Shown here: piece after piece, positions 1 through 13,147 of the stretch
Layout: every line of letters starts with the position of its first letter
Position numbering within the stretch: position 1 is the stretch's first letter
NCBI RefSeq assembly: GCF_937927635.1
Contig: NZ_CALBRW010000040.1
Span: forward strand, 1 to 18,465
Direction: 5' to 3'
DNA from: an uncultured Microbacterium sp.
GTDB lineage: Bacteria; Actinomycetota; Actinomycetes; Actinomycetales; Microbacteriaceae
Length of the DNA stretch: 18,465 bases
Notes under the pieces: generated by a model
The model's input: only the letters and a program-made list of their open reading frames with translations
Database searches by the model: none
Told to the model about the DNA's origin: nothing
Translations under genes and position numbers: made by a program

Positions 1-2694
<2,694 letters not shown>

Positions 2695-2739
2695 TCTCGG
2701 CACATCGACAAGCGACAGATTTTCTACACAGGAGAACAA

Positions 2740-6606
<3,867 letters not shown>

Positions 6607-6717
6607 TTGAGGCGAGAGCCGGCGAGCTTGCTCGTCCGGCCGAGCCGATTGAAGTTGTCGAGCGACGAAGTCGCGAACACAACTGAATGTGATTCTCTCT
6701 CCCAGCTGGGAGTGACC
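6607..6717 (+). other. Structured 3' untranslated region of rpoBC
   Basis: This non-coding stretch between the rpoC stop and the terminator holds several inverted repeats. GCCGG-CGAGC pairs with GCTCG-CCGGC at 6618-6640 with a one-base bulge. AGTTGT (6653-6658) pairs with ACAACT (6679-6684), enclosing GCGAC-gaa-GTCGC (6662-6674). A 14-base perfect palindrome lies at 6699-6712. The structures could stabilise the transcript end or be remnants of REP-like sequence; no function is shown. Confidence 0.5.
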
Positions 6718-6751
6718 AGGCCCCGGCCCTCCTCGGAGGGTCGGGGCCTTT
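6718..6751 (+). terminator. Rho-independent-type terminator of rpoBC
   Basis: A G/C-rich hairpin has a 14-bp stem (6718-6731 with 6736-6749) containing one G-T pair and closing on a CTCG tetraloop. It is followed only by a short T run (CTTTC). It sits 112 bases after the rpoC stop and just beyond the end of the convergent lipoprotein gene, so it may act on both strands. A weak T tract is common in high-GC actinobacteria. Confidence 0.8.
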
Positions 6752-6773
6752 CGCATGCCCTCGAGCAGGCTGC

Positions 6774-7400
6774 TCAGCCCCAGATGCTGCTGATGATGCT
6801 GGACGTGTAGCCCTTGGGCGCGAGGTTCGAGTACCGGGTGTCGATGAGCACGTCCTGCCGCCAGAACAGCGTGCGGCCGTCGGTGACCGGATACTGCGTG
6901 TTCTTCCACGTCTTCTCGCAGCGCGTGCCGCCGTCGGGCGTGAAGCAGGTGAACCCCTGGCCGTCGGCGAGGCTGCTGAGCAGGTCGAGGGCCAGTCCGC
7001 GCGACATCCGCTGGATCTTCGTCGTGAGCCGGGTGGTGTCGGCGCGCGGGTCGGCCCAGTTGCACACCAGCGATCCGTCCGCGAGGGCGCCGCTCTCGCC
7101 GAACGCCGGGTCGTTCAGGGGCACGTCCTTCAGCTGCGCGAGCACGCTCTGCGACAGGATCGCCCTGCAATCCGTCGGAAGCTTGACGGTCTTCGCCGTC
7201 GGCGCGGGGGTCGGCGTCGCCGAGCCGGTGGGCGAGGGCGTGTCCGGTGGCGCCGTCTGGTCGCCCGGTGCGGGGGAGGCGGATGCCGGCGGCGCGGAGC
7301 TTCCCGCGGCGGGCTGCTTCTCGGAACCTGGTGTGCAGCCGGCCAGCAAGACGAGGCCTGCCAGGAGGAGCGCGATCACCGCGCCGTCGCGGAGCTTCAT
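6774..7400 (-). CDS. Putative secreted lipoprotein, function unknown
   Basis: This gene encodes 208 residues. The N-terminus MKLRDGAVIALLLAGLVLLA followed by GC is a lipoprotein signal peptide with lipobox LAGC, so Cys22 should be lipidated and the protein held on the outer face of the membrane. Residues about 25-70 are a Ser/Pro/Thr/Ala-rich linker, followed by a compact domain of about 140 residues with four cysteines (C78, C113, C152, C161) that could form two disulfides. The domain recalls DUF3558-like actinobacterial lipoproteins, but I cannot confirm the family. I chose the start at 7400 because it places the signal peptide at the N-terminus; the longer open frame upstream has no signal peptide and runs into the divergent kinase gene. 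No clear Shine-Dalgarno is visible. It is convergent with rpoC and divergent from the kinase. Confidence 0.85.
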   Translation of the reverse strand: MKLRDGAVIALLLAGLVLLAGCTPGSEKQPAAGSSAPPASASPAPGDQTAPPDTPSPTGSATPTPAPTAKTVKLPTDCRAILSQSVLAQLKDVPLNDPAFGESGALADGSLVCNWADPRADTTRLTTKIQRMSRGLALDLLSSLADGQGFTCFTPDGGTRCEKTWKNTQYPVTDGRTLFWRQDVLIDTRYSNLAPKGYTSSIISSIWG

Positions 7401-7474
7401 GCCCACAGGGTAGGCGGGCGCGCCGCGGGCGGTGTCGCGCCGCGCCGCGCGGATGCCGCGACGCACTGCTGCGC

Positions 7475-7480
7475 GATAGT
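7475..7480 (+). promoter_or_regulatory. Putative -10 box of the kinase gene (leaderless)
   Basis: GATAGT lies exactly 8 bases before the GTG start at 7489, and no Shine-Dalgarno separates them. This spacing would place the transcript start at or next to the start codon, suggesting a leaderless mRNA. The GntR gene (12291) has the same hexamer at the same distance. No convincing -35 was found. Confidence 0.45.
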
Positions 7481-7488
7481 CTCGCGGG

Positions 7489-8406
7489 GTGAGCAGTGAA
7501 CGCAGCGTCATCGTCATCGGAGACGCGTTGATCGATGAGATCCGGGATGCCTCGGGCATCCGCGAGCTGGTGGGCGGAGCCGCCCTGAACGTGGCCGTCG
7601 GGCTGCGTCGACTGGGGGTGCCGACCACGCTGATCGCGATGGTGGGGGCGGATGCCGCGGGCGACCACATCCGCGAGTACCTCGCCGACCACGGCGTGAC
7701 GCTCATCGAGAGTCCGTCAGCGCACGGGTCGTCGCGCGCGGTCGTGACGCGCTCGACGGGCGGCGAGCCGGAGTACGTGTTCAACGAGGCCGCGCAGCGG
7801 CGCAGCATCCGCTATTCCACCGAAGCGCTGGATGCGATCCAGGCAGCCGAGCTGGTGGCCGTGAGCTGCTTCCCGTTCGACGTCGAGGAGGAGGTGCGGG
7901 CCCTGGCGGATGCCACCGCGAATGCGCGCCTGGTGATCGATCCCAATCCGCGTGCGGGGATGCTGCGCGACCGCGCCGACTTCGTGCACGGCTTCGAGGG
8001 CCTTGCGGGGCGGGCCGAGCTGGTGAAGGTCGGGGCCGATGACGCCGCCCTGCTGTACGACGGTGATCTCGACGCACTCCGCCGGCGGCTGCGCGACCTG
8101 GGGGCGGATGCCGTCCTCGCGACAGCCGGCGGCGACGGCGCCGTCCTGGAAGCGGATGCCGGTGAGCTGACGGCTCCGATCGCGGCGCTGCCCGGCCCGA
8201 TCGTCGATACCGTCGGGGCAGGGGATGCCACGCTGGCCGCCGTGGCCGAGGGGCTCGTCGACGGACATCCGTCGTCGGCGGGCGAGTGGCGGCGCCTGCT
8301 CGAGCGGGCCATGCTCATCGCCGCGGCGACGTGTCGCGCCGAGGGTGGCCTGCTGCGCACGCCGGAATCCCTCGAGAACGCGGAGCGCGGCGTCTTCGGC
8401 AGCTGA
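7489..8406 (+). CDS. PfkB-family carbohydrate kinase (fructokinase/ribokinase-like)
   Basis: This 305-residue cytoplasmic kinase, of usual length for the ribokinase/PfkB family, is expected to phosphorylate a sugar or nucleoside with ATP. Signature 1 is seen as GGAALNVAVGLRRLG at residues 29-43 and signature 2 as DTVGAGD at 240-246, where Asp246 is the expected catalytic base next to the anion hole. The DPNPR segment at 151-155 resembles fructokinases. The start is GTG 7489; there is no clear ribosome-binding site, and a GATAGT box 8 bases upstream suggests a leaderless transcript. It appears monocistronic: a lipoprotein gene diverges upstream and a hairpin follows. No transporter or pathway gene adjoins, so the substrate cannot be assigned. 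Confidence 0.92.
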   Translation: MSSERSVIVIGDALIDEIRDASGIRELVGGAALNVAVGLRRLGVPTTLIAMVGADAAGDHIREYLADHGVTLIESPSAHGSSRAVVTRSTGGEPEYVFNEAAQRRSIRYSTEALDAIQAAELVAVSCFPFDVEEEVRALADATANARLVIDPNPRAGMLRDRADFVHGFEGLAGRAELVKVGADDAALLYDGDLDALRRRLRDLGADAVLATAGGDGAVLEADAGELTAPIAALPGPIVDTVGAGDATLAAVAEGLVDGHPSSAGEWRRLLERAMLIAAATCRAEGGLLRTPESLENAERGVFGS

Positions 8407-8420
8407 CTTGCGCAGAGACG

Positions 8421-8453
8421 GATCAAGGCCCCCGCTGGGCGAGGGCCTTGATC
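8421..8453. terminator. Hairpin terminator between kinase gene and tRNA-Tyr
   Basis: GATCAAGGCCC (8421-8431) pairs perfectly with GGGCCTTGATC (8443-8453) around an 11-base loop. It lies 14 bases after the kinase stop and 7 bases from the 3' end of the convergent tRNA gene, so it is well placed to end both transcripts. There is no T tract on either side. Confidence 0.7.
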
Positions 8454-8460
8454 CTGAACG

Positions 8461-8541
8461 TGGCAAGTGAGGGATTCGAACCCCCGAAGCTTACGCGGCT
8501 GATTTACAGTCAGCTCCCTTTGGCCGCTCGGGCAACTTGCC
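8461..8541 (-). tRNA. tRNA-Tyr (anticodon GTA)
   Basis: The minus strand folds as a class II tRNA of 81 bases. The acceptor stem GGCAAGT pairs with ACTTGCC with A as discriminator; the T arm carries GGTTCGAATCC; the anticodon stem GCTGA/TCAGC encloses loop CTGTAAA with anticodon GTA (plus-strand 8505-8507). A long variable arm follows, as expected for bacterial tRNA-Tyr. CCA is not encoded (the next bases are CGT). Confidence 0.97.
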
Positions 8542-8651
8542 AGTGCACCCCCGTCCGGCTTGTCCAGTCAACCGGGGGCGCGAGTATCAAGCATACCGGC
8601 CCGATGCCACTCGGAAGAAATCGAGCAGGCTCCACGGGGTCACCCGGCGAG

Positions 8652-8996
8652 TCAGAGCCGCTGCAGGTGCTTCTCCGGGCCTTCCCAGCGCGCGATGGCG
8701 ACCTTGACACCGACCAGGTCGGCTCCGATCCGGCTCGTCTCCGACTCCATCCGATCCATGCGGTTCTCGAGGCGATCCATGCGAGTCTCGAGGCGCTCGA
8801 AGCGGTGGTCTACCTGCTCGAAGCGGTGGTCTACCTGTTCGAAACGCCGGTCGACCTGTTCGAAACGCCGGTCGACCTGGTCGAAGCGGTAGTCCATCTG
8901 CCGGGTCTGACGGCTGATCATCCAGCCGACGCCGCCCAGCATCGCCACGGCGAAGGCGAAGAGGGAGATGATCATCCCGATCACGTCGGCTGACAC
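8652..8996 (-). CDS. Small membrane-anchored heptad-repeat coiled-coil protein
   Basis: This gene encodes about 114 residues of unrecognised family. From the GTG at 8996 the protein has a single N-terminal membrane segment (about residues 5-27), then eight consecutive 7-residue units at 35-90, such as DYRFDQV, DRRFEQV (twice), DHRFEQV, DHRFERL and ETRMDRL. Phe/Met and Val/Leu alternate at 3/4 spacing, the pattern of a parallel coiled coil. A short basic tail follows. The coiled coil should face the cytoplasm or the outside depending on helix orientation. I prefer GTG 8996 because GGAGG (plus-strand 9004-9008) is 7 bases away; an in-frame ATG at 9002 is only 1 base from it, and a longer frame starts at 9083. 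The heptads come from 21-bp DNA repeats. It may be a scaffold or oligomerising protein. Confidence 0.75.
   Translation of the reverse strand: MSADVIGMIISLFAFAVAMLGGVGWMISRQTRQMDYRFDQVDRRFEQVDRRFEQVDHRFEQVDHRFERLETRMDRLENRMDRMESETSRIGADLVGVKVAIARWEGPEKHLQRL
8797..8901. repeat. 21-bp tandem repeats within the coiled-coil gene
   Basis: Five adjacent 21-base units start at 8797, 8818, 8839, 8860 and 8881, each beginning TCGAA or TTCGAA-like. Units 1-2 and units 3-4 are near-identical pairs, while unit 5 is diverged. Less regular units continue towards 8756. Each unit encodes one heptad, so copy number can change without a frameshift. Confidence 0.85.
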
Positions 8997-9039
8997 GAAC
9001 ATGCCTCCATTCTGCGCTGTTCCGGCTTCGTTGTCATCG

Positions 9040-9068
9040 ACACTAGGGCGCATGGCGGACACCGTCAG
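9040..9068 (-). promoter_or_regulatory. Putative promoter of the coiled-coil gene
   Basis: On the minus strand CTGACG (plus coordinates 9063-9068) and TAGTGT (9040-9045) are separated by 17 bases and lie about 44 bases before the preferred start at 8996. The match to a housekeeping sigma consensus is only partial. Confidence 0.35.
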
Positions 9069-9133
9069 CCGTGGGCCCAGCAACTGTGGACAACTTCAAG
9101 AATCCGTCGATTGTGGAGACAGAGTCGAGGCGG

Positions 9134-9895
9134 TCAGCGCGCCGCGGCGGCGCGTGCACGCGACGTGGCATCCGGGTCGATGTCCACGCACAGCATCCCC
9201 GGCGCGGCATCGAGCGCACCCAGGACGACGCCCATCGGATCCACGACCAGGCTGGTGCCGATCGACACCGGCGGTGCCTGGCACACGGCGGCGGTGACGA
9301 TCACGTTCTCGATGGCGCGCGCCGCCGCGAGCACGCGCCACTGCTCGACCTTCTGCGGACCGGGCACCCACGACGCGCACACCGCCAGGATGTCCGCACC
9401 GTCGCCGGCGAGCTGTGCAGCCACGGACGGATGGCGCAGATCGTTGCAGGTCATGACGCCGACGCGTGCTCCGGCGAGGGGCATCACGACGTGCTGAGGC
9501 GGGTTCGGACGCGAGATCCACTGCGACTCCCGGAAGCCGTAGGAGTCGTACAGGTGGATCTTGCGGTAGGCGCCCGCCGACGAGCCGTCCGCATCGAATC
9601 CGATCAGGGTGTTGAAGGGGCTCCCGCCCGCGGGGTCTGCCTCGACCATTCCCGCGATGACGGCGATCCCATGGCGCCGGGCGAGACGGGAGAGCGCTGC
9701 GGCGAAATCGCCGTCCAGGGGCTGAGCGACGGCGGCGAAGCTGCCGTCCACCGCCTTCTTCTCGTACATCGCGTACTCGGGGAACAGCAGCAGATCTGCG
9801 CCTCGCGCCGCGGCGTCGTCGAACCCGGCTTCGATGAGCGCGAGGTTGTGCGCGACATCCGTGCCGGAATCGATCTGCGCGAGCGCGAGGCGCAT
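9134..9895 (-). CDS. Carbon-nitrogen hydrolase (nitrilase superfamily), nitrilase B
   Basis: This 253-residue cytoplasmic hydrolase of the nitrilase superfamily is expected to cleave a C-N bond in an amide or carbamoyl compound. The catalytic triad is complete: Glu40 in LLLFPEYAMYEK, Lys112 in YRKIHLYDSYG and Cys150 in VGVMTCNDLRHP. The length is slightly short for the family, but all core motifs are present. The ATG at 9895 lies 4 bases after the permease stop, with GGAG inside the permease end as ribosome-binding site, so translation is probably coupled. It is the last gene of the nitrilase A-permease-nitrilase B operon. The substrate is unknown; the adjacent transporter suggests an imported amide, amino acid or polyamine derivative. 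Confidence 0.93.
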   Translation of the reverse strand: MRLALAQIDSGTDVAHNLALIEAGFDDAAARGADLLLFPEYAMYEKKAVDGSFAAVAQPLDGDFAAALSRLARRHGIAVIAGMVEADPAGGSPFNTLIGFDADGSSAGAYRKIHLYDSYGFRESQWISRPNPPQHVVMPLAGARVGVMTCNDLRHPSVAAQLAGDGADILAVCASWVPGPQKVEQWRVLAAARAIENVIVTAAVCQAPPVSIGTSLVVDPMGVVLGALDAAPGMLCVDIDPDATSRARAAAAR

Positions 9896-9899
9896 GGGC

Positions 9900-11279
9900 T
9901 CACTCCGCCGCGGAGGCGGTCACCGGATCCGGCGAGCTCGGATCCTCGTCCTTCTCGTAGGTGAGCTCAGGGGGCAGCGTGCGGAACCCCTTGGTGACGA
10001 ACGCCAGCACGACGATCCCGACCACCAGCCAGCTCAGCCCCAGCACGATCGCGTTCGAGTCGAGCTTGGTGAGCAGGTATCCCGTGATCACCGCGCCGAT
10101 GGCGGGGATCACCACGTAGACGAGCGGGTTCAGCATCCGTCCGCTGCGGCGCTCCCTCACGTAGTACACGATGACCGACACGTTCACCATTGTGAACGCA
10201 GTGAACGCCCCGAAGTTGATGAACGACGTGGATGTCGCCACATCCAGGAACAGCGCCGCCATCCCGACGATCCCGATGAGGACGATGTTGACCACGGGGG
10301 AGCGGAACCTCTTGCTGACCTCGCCGAAGATGCGCCGCGGGAGCGCGCCGTCGCGTCCCATCGCGTACAGCAGACGTGCGGCGGATGCCTGGGCGGCGAG
10401 CCCCGAGGCGAACTGGGCGATGACCAGGCCGGCGAGGAAGATCGCGCCGAACACGTTGCCGCCGATGGTCAGGGCGATGTCGAACGCTGCGGAGGAGGCA
10501 TCCGTGAACTGCCCGCCGGGGTGGACGAGTTGCGTGGTGTACGACACGAGGATGAAGATCCCGCCGCCGATGAGGGCGATGAGCATGATGGCGCGCGGAA
10601 CCGTGCGGGTCGGGTTCTTCGTCTCCTCGGTGAAGGTGGTCACGGCGTCGAACCCGAGGAACGAGTAGGCGGCGATGGCCGCACCCGCCGAGACCATCGT
10701 GAAGTCCGACGTGCCGTTCGCGAAGGGACCCGCGTCGAACAGGCCGCCGATGCCGGAGCGGCTGACGACCGAGCCGATCGACAGGGCCACGAACAGGACG
10801 ATGACGAGCACCTGGAACGCCATCATGATGTAGTTCGTGCGGTCGGCGACCTTGATCCCGAGGATGTTGAGGATGGTCGTGATGATCACGAACCCGACGA
10901 TCCACACCCACCCCGGCACGGTCGGGAACTCCGCCTGCAGGTAGGCGCCGCCGATCAGCCAGATCACCATGGGCAGGAACAGGTAGTCCAGGAGTACGGC
11001 CCAGCCGACCAGGAAGCCGACCCGCGAGTCGATCGTGCGGCGCACGTACGAGTACGCCGAGCCGGCGACGGGATAGGCGGTCGCCATCCGGCCGTAGCTG
11101 GATGCCGTGAACAGCATCGCGACGAGCGCGACGAGGTACGCGGAAGCGCTGGCGCCGCCGGTCGTCTCGGCGACGACGCCGAAGATGCCGAGGACGATGA
11201 GCGGCGTCATATAGGCCAGTCCGAACAGGACCAGCGAGGTGAGCCCGAGTGATCGGGTGAGGTGGGGTTGGGTGGACAT
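9900..11279 (-). CDS. APC-superfamily amino acid/polyamine permease
   Basis: This 459-residue integral membrane transporter has about 12 hydrophobic helices spread over its length. The start region (LTSLVLFGLAYMTPLIVLGI) and the segment AYSFLGFDAVTTFTEETKNP are typical of the APC family, particularly amino acid and putrescine-type importers. AGGAGA lies 6 bases before the ATG. The C-terminus is a short acidic, cytoplasmic-type tail (YEKDEDPSSPDP). It sits between two nitrilase-superfamily genes, 33 bases after nitrilase A and 4 bases before nitrilase B, so it probably imports their substrate. The precise solute cannot be read from the sequence. Confidence 0.93.
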   Translation of the reverse strand: MSTQPHLTRSLGLTSLVLFGLAYMTPLIVLGIFGVVAETTGGASASAYLVALVAMLFTASSYGRMATAYPVAGSAYSYVRRTIDSRVGFLVGWAVLLDYLFLPMVIWLIGGAYLQAEFPTVPGWVWIVGFVIITTILNILGIKVADRTNYIMMAFQVLVIVLFVALSIGSVVSRSGIGGLFDAGPFANGTSDFTMVSAGAAIAAYSFLGFDAVTTFTEETKNPTRTVPRAIMLIALIGGGIFILVSYTTQLVHPGGQFTDASSAAFDIALTIGGNVFGAIFLAGLVIAQFASGLAAQASAARLLYAMGRDGALPRRIFGEVSKRFRSPVVNIVLIGIVGMAALFLDVATSTSFINFGAFTAFTMVNVSVIVYYVRERRSGRMLNPLVYVVIPAIGAVITGYLLTKLDSNAIVLGLSWLVVGIVVLAFVTKGFRTLPPELTYEKDEDPSSPDPVTASAAE

Positions 11280-11312
11280 CTTCGTCTCCTGTCGGGTTCT
11301 GGACGTGCTGGA

Positions 11313-12194
11313 CTACTGCTGATGCGTACGGGTCGTGCTCTGCGGCTCCCACCGATGGGGATCGATGCGGCCGTCGTAGAGGGGGAGGCTGATGGCGCTG
11401 TCTCCGGGCAGGAACTGGGACCACATGCGGTTGCTCCCGGCGGTGCCCTCTTCGCGCACGCGGCTGACCTCGTCGAGGTCGAGCGTGACGAGGAGCACCT
11501 CGGAATCGGTGCCCGCGGTGGCGAGGACGCGTCCCTCGGGGTCGACGACGATGCTCTGGCCCATGCCGATGGGGCCTGCGCAGTTGACGCTGACCGTGAA
11601 CGTCTGGTTGACGATCGAGTTCGCGCGGGCCAGCACGAGCTCCTGTGCCCGATCCGGCGTGGTGGTCTTCACGATGTTGATGACGACCTCGGCGCCCATC
11701 CACGCCAGGTGGCGGGTGACCTCGGGGAACCAGGCGTCATAGCAGATCGACATGCCCGCCGTGCCGGCGCCGAGGTCGCAGGTCACGAAGCTGTCGCCGG
11801 GGTCGAACGGCTCGAAGGGCCGCCAGGGGAACACCTTGCGGTACCACGCGGTCAGCGTGCCGTCGGGGTCGATGGCCAGCGCGGTGTTGTACATCTCGTC
11901 GTGATCGCCGCGCTCGCAGATGCTGCCGGGGATGAGCCGGACGCCGGTGTCCCTGGCGATTCCACGGAGGTCGTCAACGAGGGCGCCGTCCAGGCGGACG
12001 GATGCCGTACGCTGGCGCTGCTCGCGCTCCTCGGCGGGCCACGGGTCCGTGCCGAACAGATGCAGCTCAGGGTAGACCACCACGTCGGCGCCGGCATCGC
12101 GGTGCCGGCGGACGTCCGTGCCGAAGGCGTCCAGCGGTGCGCCGATGGGCAGGGGCGCGGCCTGCACGGCGGCGATGCTGAGCTTGCGAGTCAT
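11313..12194 (-). CDS. Carbon-nitrogen hydrolase, amidase-like (nitrilase A)
   Basis: This nitrilase-superfamily hydrolase has 293 residues. The triad is Glu43 (VVVYPELHLFG), Lys120 (WYRKVFPW) and Cys151 (GMSICYDAWFPE). The stretch YRKVFPWRPFEPFDPG resembles the YRKxxPWxPxE segment of aliphatic amidases and formamidases, so an aliphatic or amino-acid amide is a reasonable guess at substrate. AAGGAGG lies 6 bases before the ATG at 12194, which decides the start; an open frame extends 19 codons upstream into the promoter but lacks a good start. It is the first gene of the operon, 33 bases before the permease, and is divergent from the GntR regulator. Confidence 0.93.
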   Translation of the reverse strand: MTRKLSIAAVQAAPLPIGAPLDAFGTDVRRHRDAGADVVVYPELHLFGTDPWPAEEREQRQRTASVRLDGALVDDLRGIARDTGVRLIPGSICERGDHDEMYNTALAIDPDGTLTAWYRKVFPWRPFEPFDPGDSFVTCDLGAGTAGMSICYDAWFPEVTRHLAWMGAEVVINIVKTTTPDRAQELVLARANSIVNQTFTVSVNCAGPIGMGQSIVVDPEGRVLATAGTDSEVLLVTLDLDEVSRVREEGTAGSNRMWSQFLPGDSAISLPLYDGRIDPHRWEPQSTTRTHQQ

Positions 12195-12239
12195 CGTGAC
12201 CTCCTTGTCAGACGATCCGGGTTCGGATGCGATCTCCTT

Positions 12240-12282
12240 AAAATAGATCATAATGAACAGTTATGTCCAGTCCCGGGATAGT
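12240..12282. promoter_or_regulatory. Divergent promoters and likely GntR operator
   Basis: This AT-rich island in a GC-rich region lies between nitrilase A and the GntR gene. CATAA (12249-12253) and TTATG (12261-12265) form a perfect inverted repeat around TGAACAG, a good operator candidate. For the minus strand, TGGACA (12264-12269) and TATTTT (12240-12245) are 18 bases apart, with the repeat between them. For the plus strand, TGAACA (12254-12259) and GATAGT (12277-12282) are 17 apart, and GATAGT ends 8 bases before the GntR ATG. A repressor bound here could block both directions. The assignments are from pattern only. Confidence 0.5.
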
Positions 12283-12290
12283 GTGGGGGC

Positions 12291-13031
12291 ATGTCGAGTG
12301 CAGCAGGGGCCGCGCAGGGCGCACTGCATGACCCGGAGCTGACCGGGATCACGCGGTTGTCCGCGTCCGACACGGTGCGCGCGCGCATCGCCCTCGCCGT
12401 CGAGCTCGACCTCATCGGCGCGGGCGAGCGTCTGCCGCGGGACGCCGAGATCGCCGCCGCGCTGGACGTCAGCGAGATGACCGTTCGCAGGGCGCTCGAA
12501 TCCATGGCGGAGGACGGGCTGGTCGAGCGGCGTCGCGGTCGCAACGGCGGCACGTTCACGACCGGGCGCCGTGATGCGGTCCCGGATCGTGCCGCCGAGG
12601 TGTATCGGCAGGATGCCTCCGAGGTCCATCGCCTCATCGACGTGCGCACGCTGCTGGAGTGCGCGATCGTGCATCACGCGGCGCTGTCGGCCACGGACGA
12701 CGACATCGCCGCCATGGAGTCGCATGTCGCAGCCGCATCGGCGGCAGGCGACTGGAGCGCGTACCACCGCGCCGACGAGCAGTTCCACCTGGCCGTCGCG
12801 CAGGCGGCGGACCTGCCCTGGGCCGTGGGGCCCTACCGCGAGGTGCTGGCGGAGCTGTACACCTACTTCATCCCCTATCCGATCGAGCGGCTGCACCGCG
12901 CGAATGAGGATCACGCCGGCATCGTCGAGGCCATCCGCCGCGGCGACCCGATTGCCGCGGTCGAGCGCATGCGGTCGCATGTGCAGGTCCTGCACCGCAC
13001 GATGTACGTCGGCGGCGCCACCGACGCGTGA
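12291..13031 (+). CDS. GntR-family transcriptional regulator (FCD/FadR subfamily)
   Basis: This 246-residue DNA-binding protein carries a winged helix-turn-helix at about 22-90 (LPRDAEIAAALDVSEMTVRRAL, then GLVERRRGRNGGTF), which is typical of GntR proteins. The helical C-terminal domain at about 100-235 matches the FCD fold, with candidate metal ligands Asp162, His166, His208 and His230. FCD regulators normally bind small organic acids or amino acid derivatives. The gene is divergent from the nitrilase/permease operon across 96 bases that hold an inverted repeat, so it probably represses that operon in the absence of its substrate. The start ATG has no clear Shine-Dalgarno, and GATAGT 8 bases upstream suggests a leaderless transcript. 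Confidence 0.92.
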   Translation: MSSAAGAAQGALHDPELTGITRLSASDTVRARIALAVELDLIGAGERLPRDAEIAAALDVSEMTVRRALESMAEDGLVERRRGRNGGTFTTGRRDAVPDRAAEVYRQDASEVHRLIDVRTLLECAIVHHAALSATDDDIAAMESHVAAASAAGDWSAYHRADEQFHLAVAQAADLPWAVGPYREVLAELYTYFIPYPIERLHRANEDHAGIVEAIRRGDPIAAVERMRSHVQVLHRTMYVGGATDA

Positions 13032-13050
13032 CGATCACCGACGCCGCGCG

Positions 13051-13130
13051 CCGAAACCCCTCCTGATCGTCGAGACCCCTCGTGAATCGCACGATTCACG
13101 AGGGGTCTCGACGCTGCTGAGGGGTCTCGG
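13051..13130. repeat. 80-bp near-perfect palindrome, REP-like or bidirectional terminator
   Basis: A central perfect 22-bp inverted repeat (13068-13089 with 13092-13113) is flanked by symmetric 5-base interruptions (13063-13067 and 13114-13118). An outer 12-bp pair follows (13051-13062 with 13119-13130) with one mismatch. The core GAGACCCCTC therefore occurs four times in dyad arrangement, once as a one-base variant (GAAACCCCTC). It fills the gap between the convergent ends of the GntR and DUF2249 genes, so it may end both transcripts. There is no T tract. Confidence 0.85.
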
Positions 13131-13147
13131 CGGGGGTGGGGGGGAGC

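Noticed and set aside
8542..8651. Promoter of tRNA-Tyr
   Set aside because: TATGCT and GATACT occur on the minus strand upstream of the tRNA, but no -35 at a sensible distance could be paired with either.
8797..8901. Possible CRISPR-like array
   Set aside because: The units are directly adjacent 21-mers without spacers and lie in frame inside a coding region.
8286..8993. Plus-strand frame with EAVVYL/ETPVDL repeats
   Set aside because: It crosses the tRNA-Tyr gene. The repeats are the complement of the minus-strand heptads, which make a far more convincing coiled coil with a membrane helix.
9834..11252. A 472-codon plus-strand frame opposite the permease
   Set aside because: The composition is dominated by Asp, Glu, Arg and His with no recognisable fold; the minus-strand APC permease explains the region.
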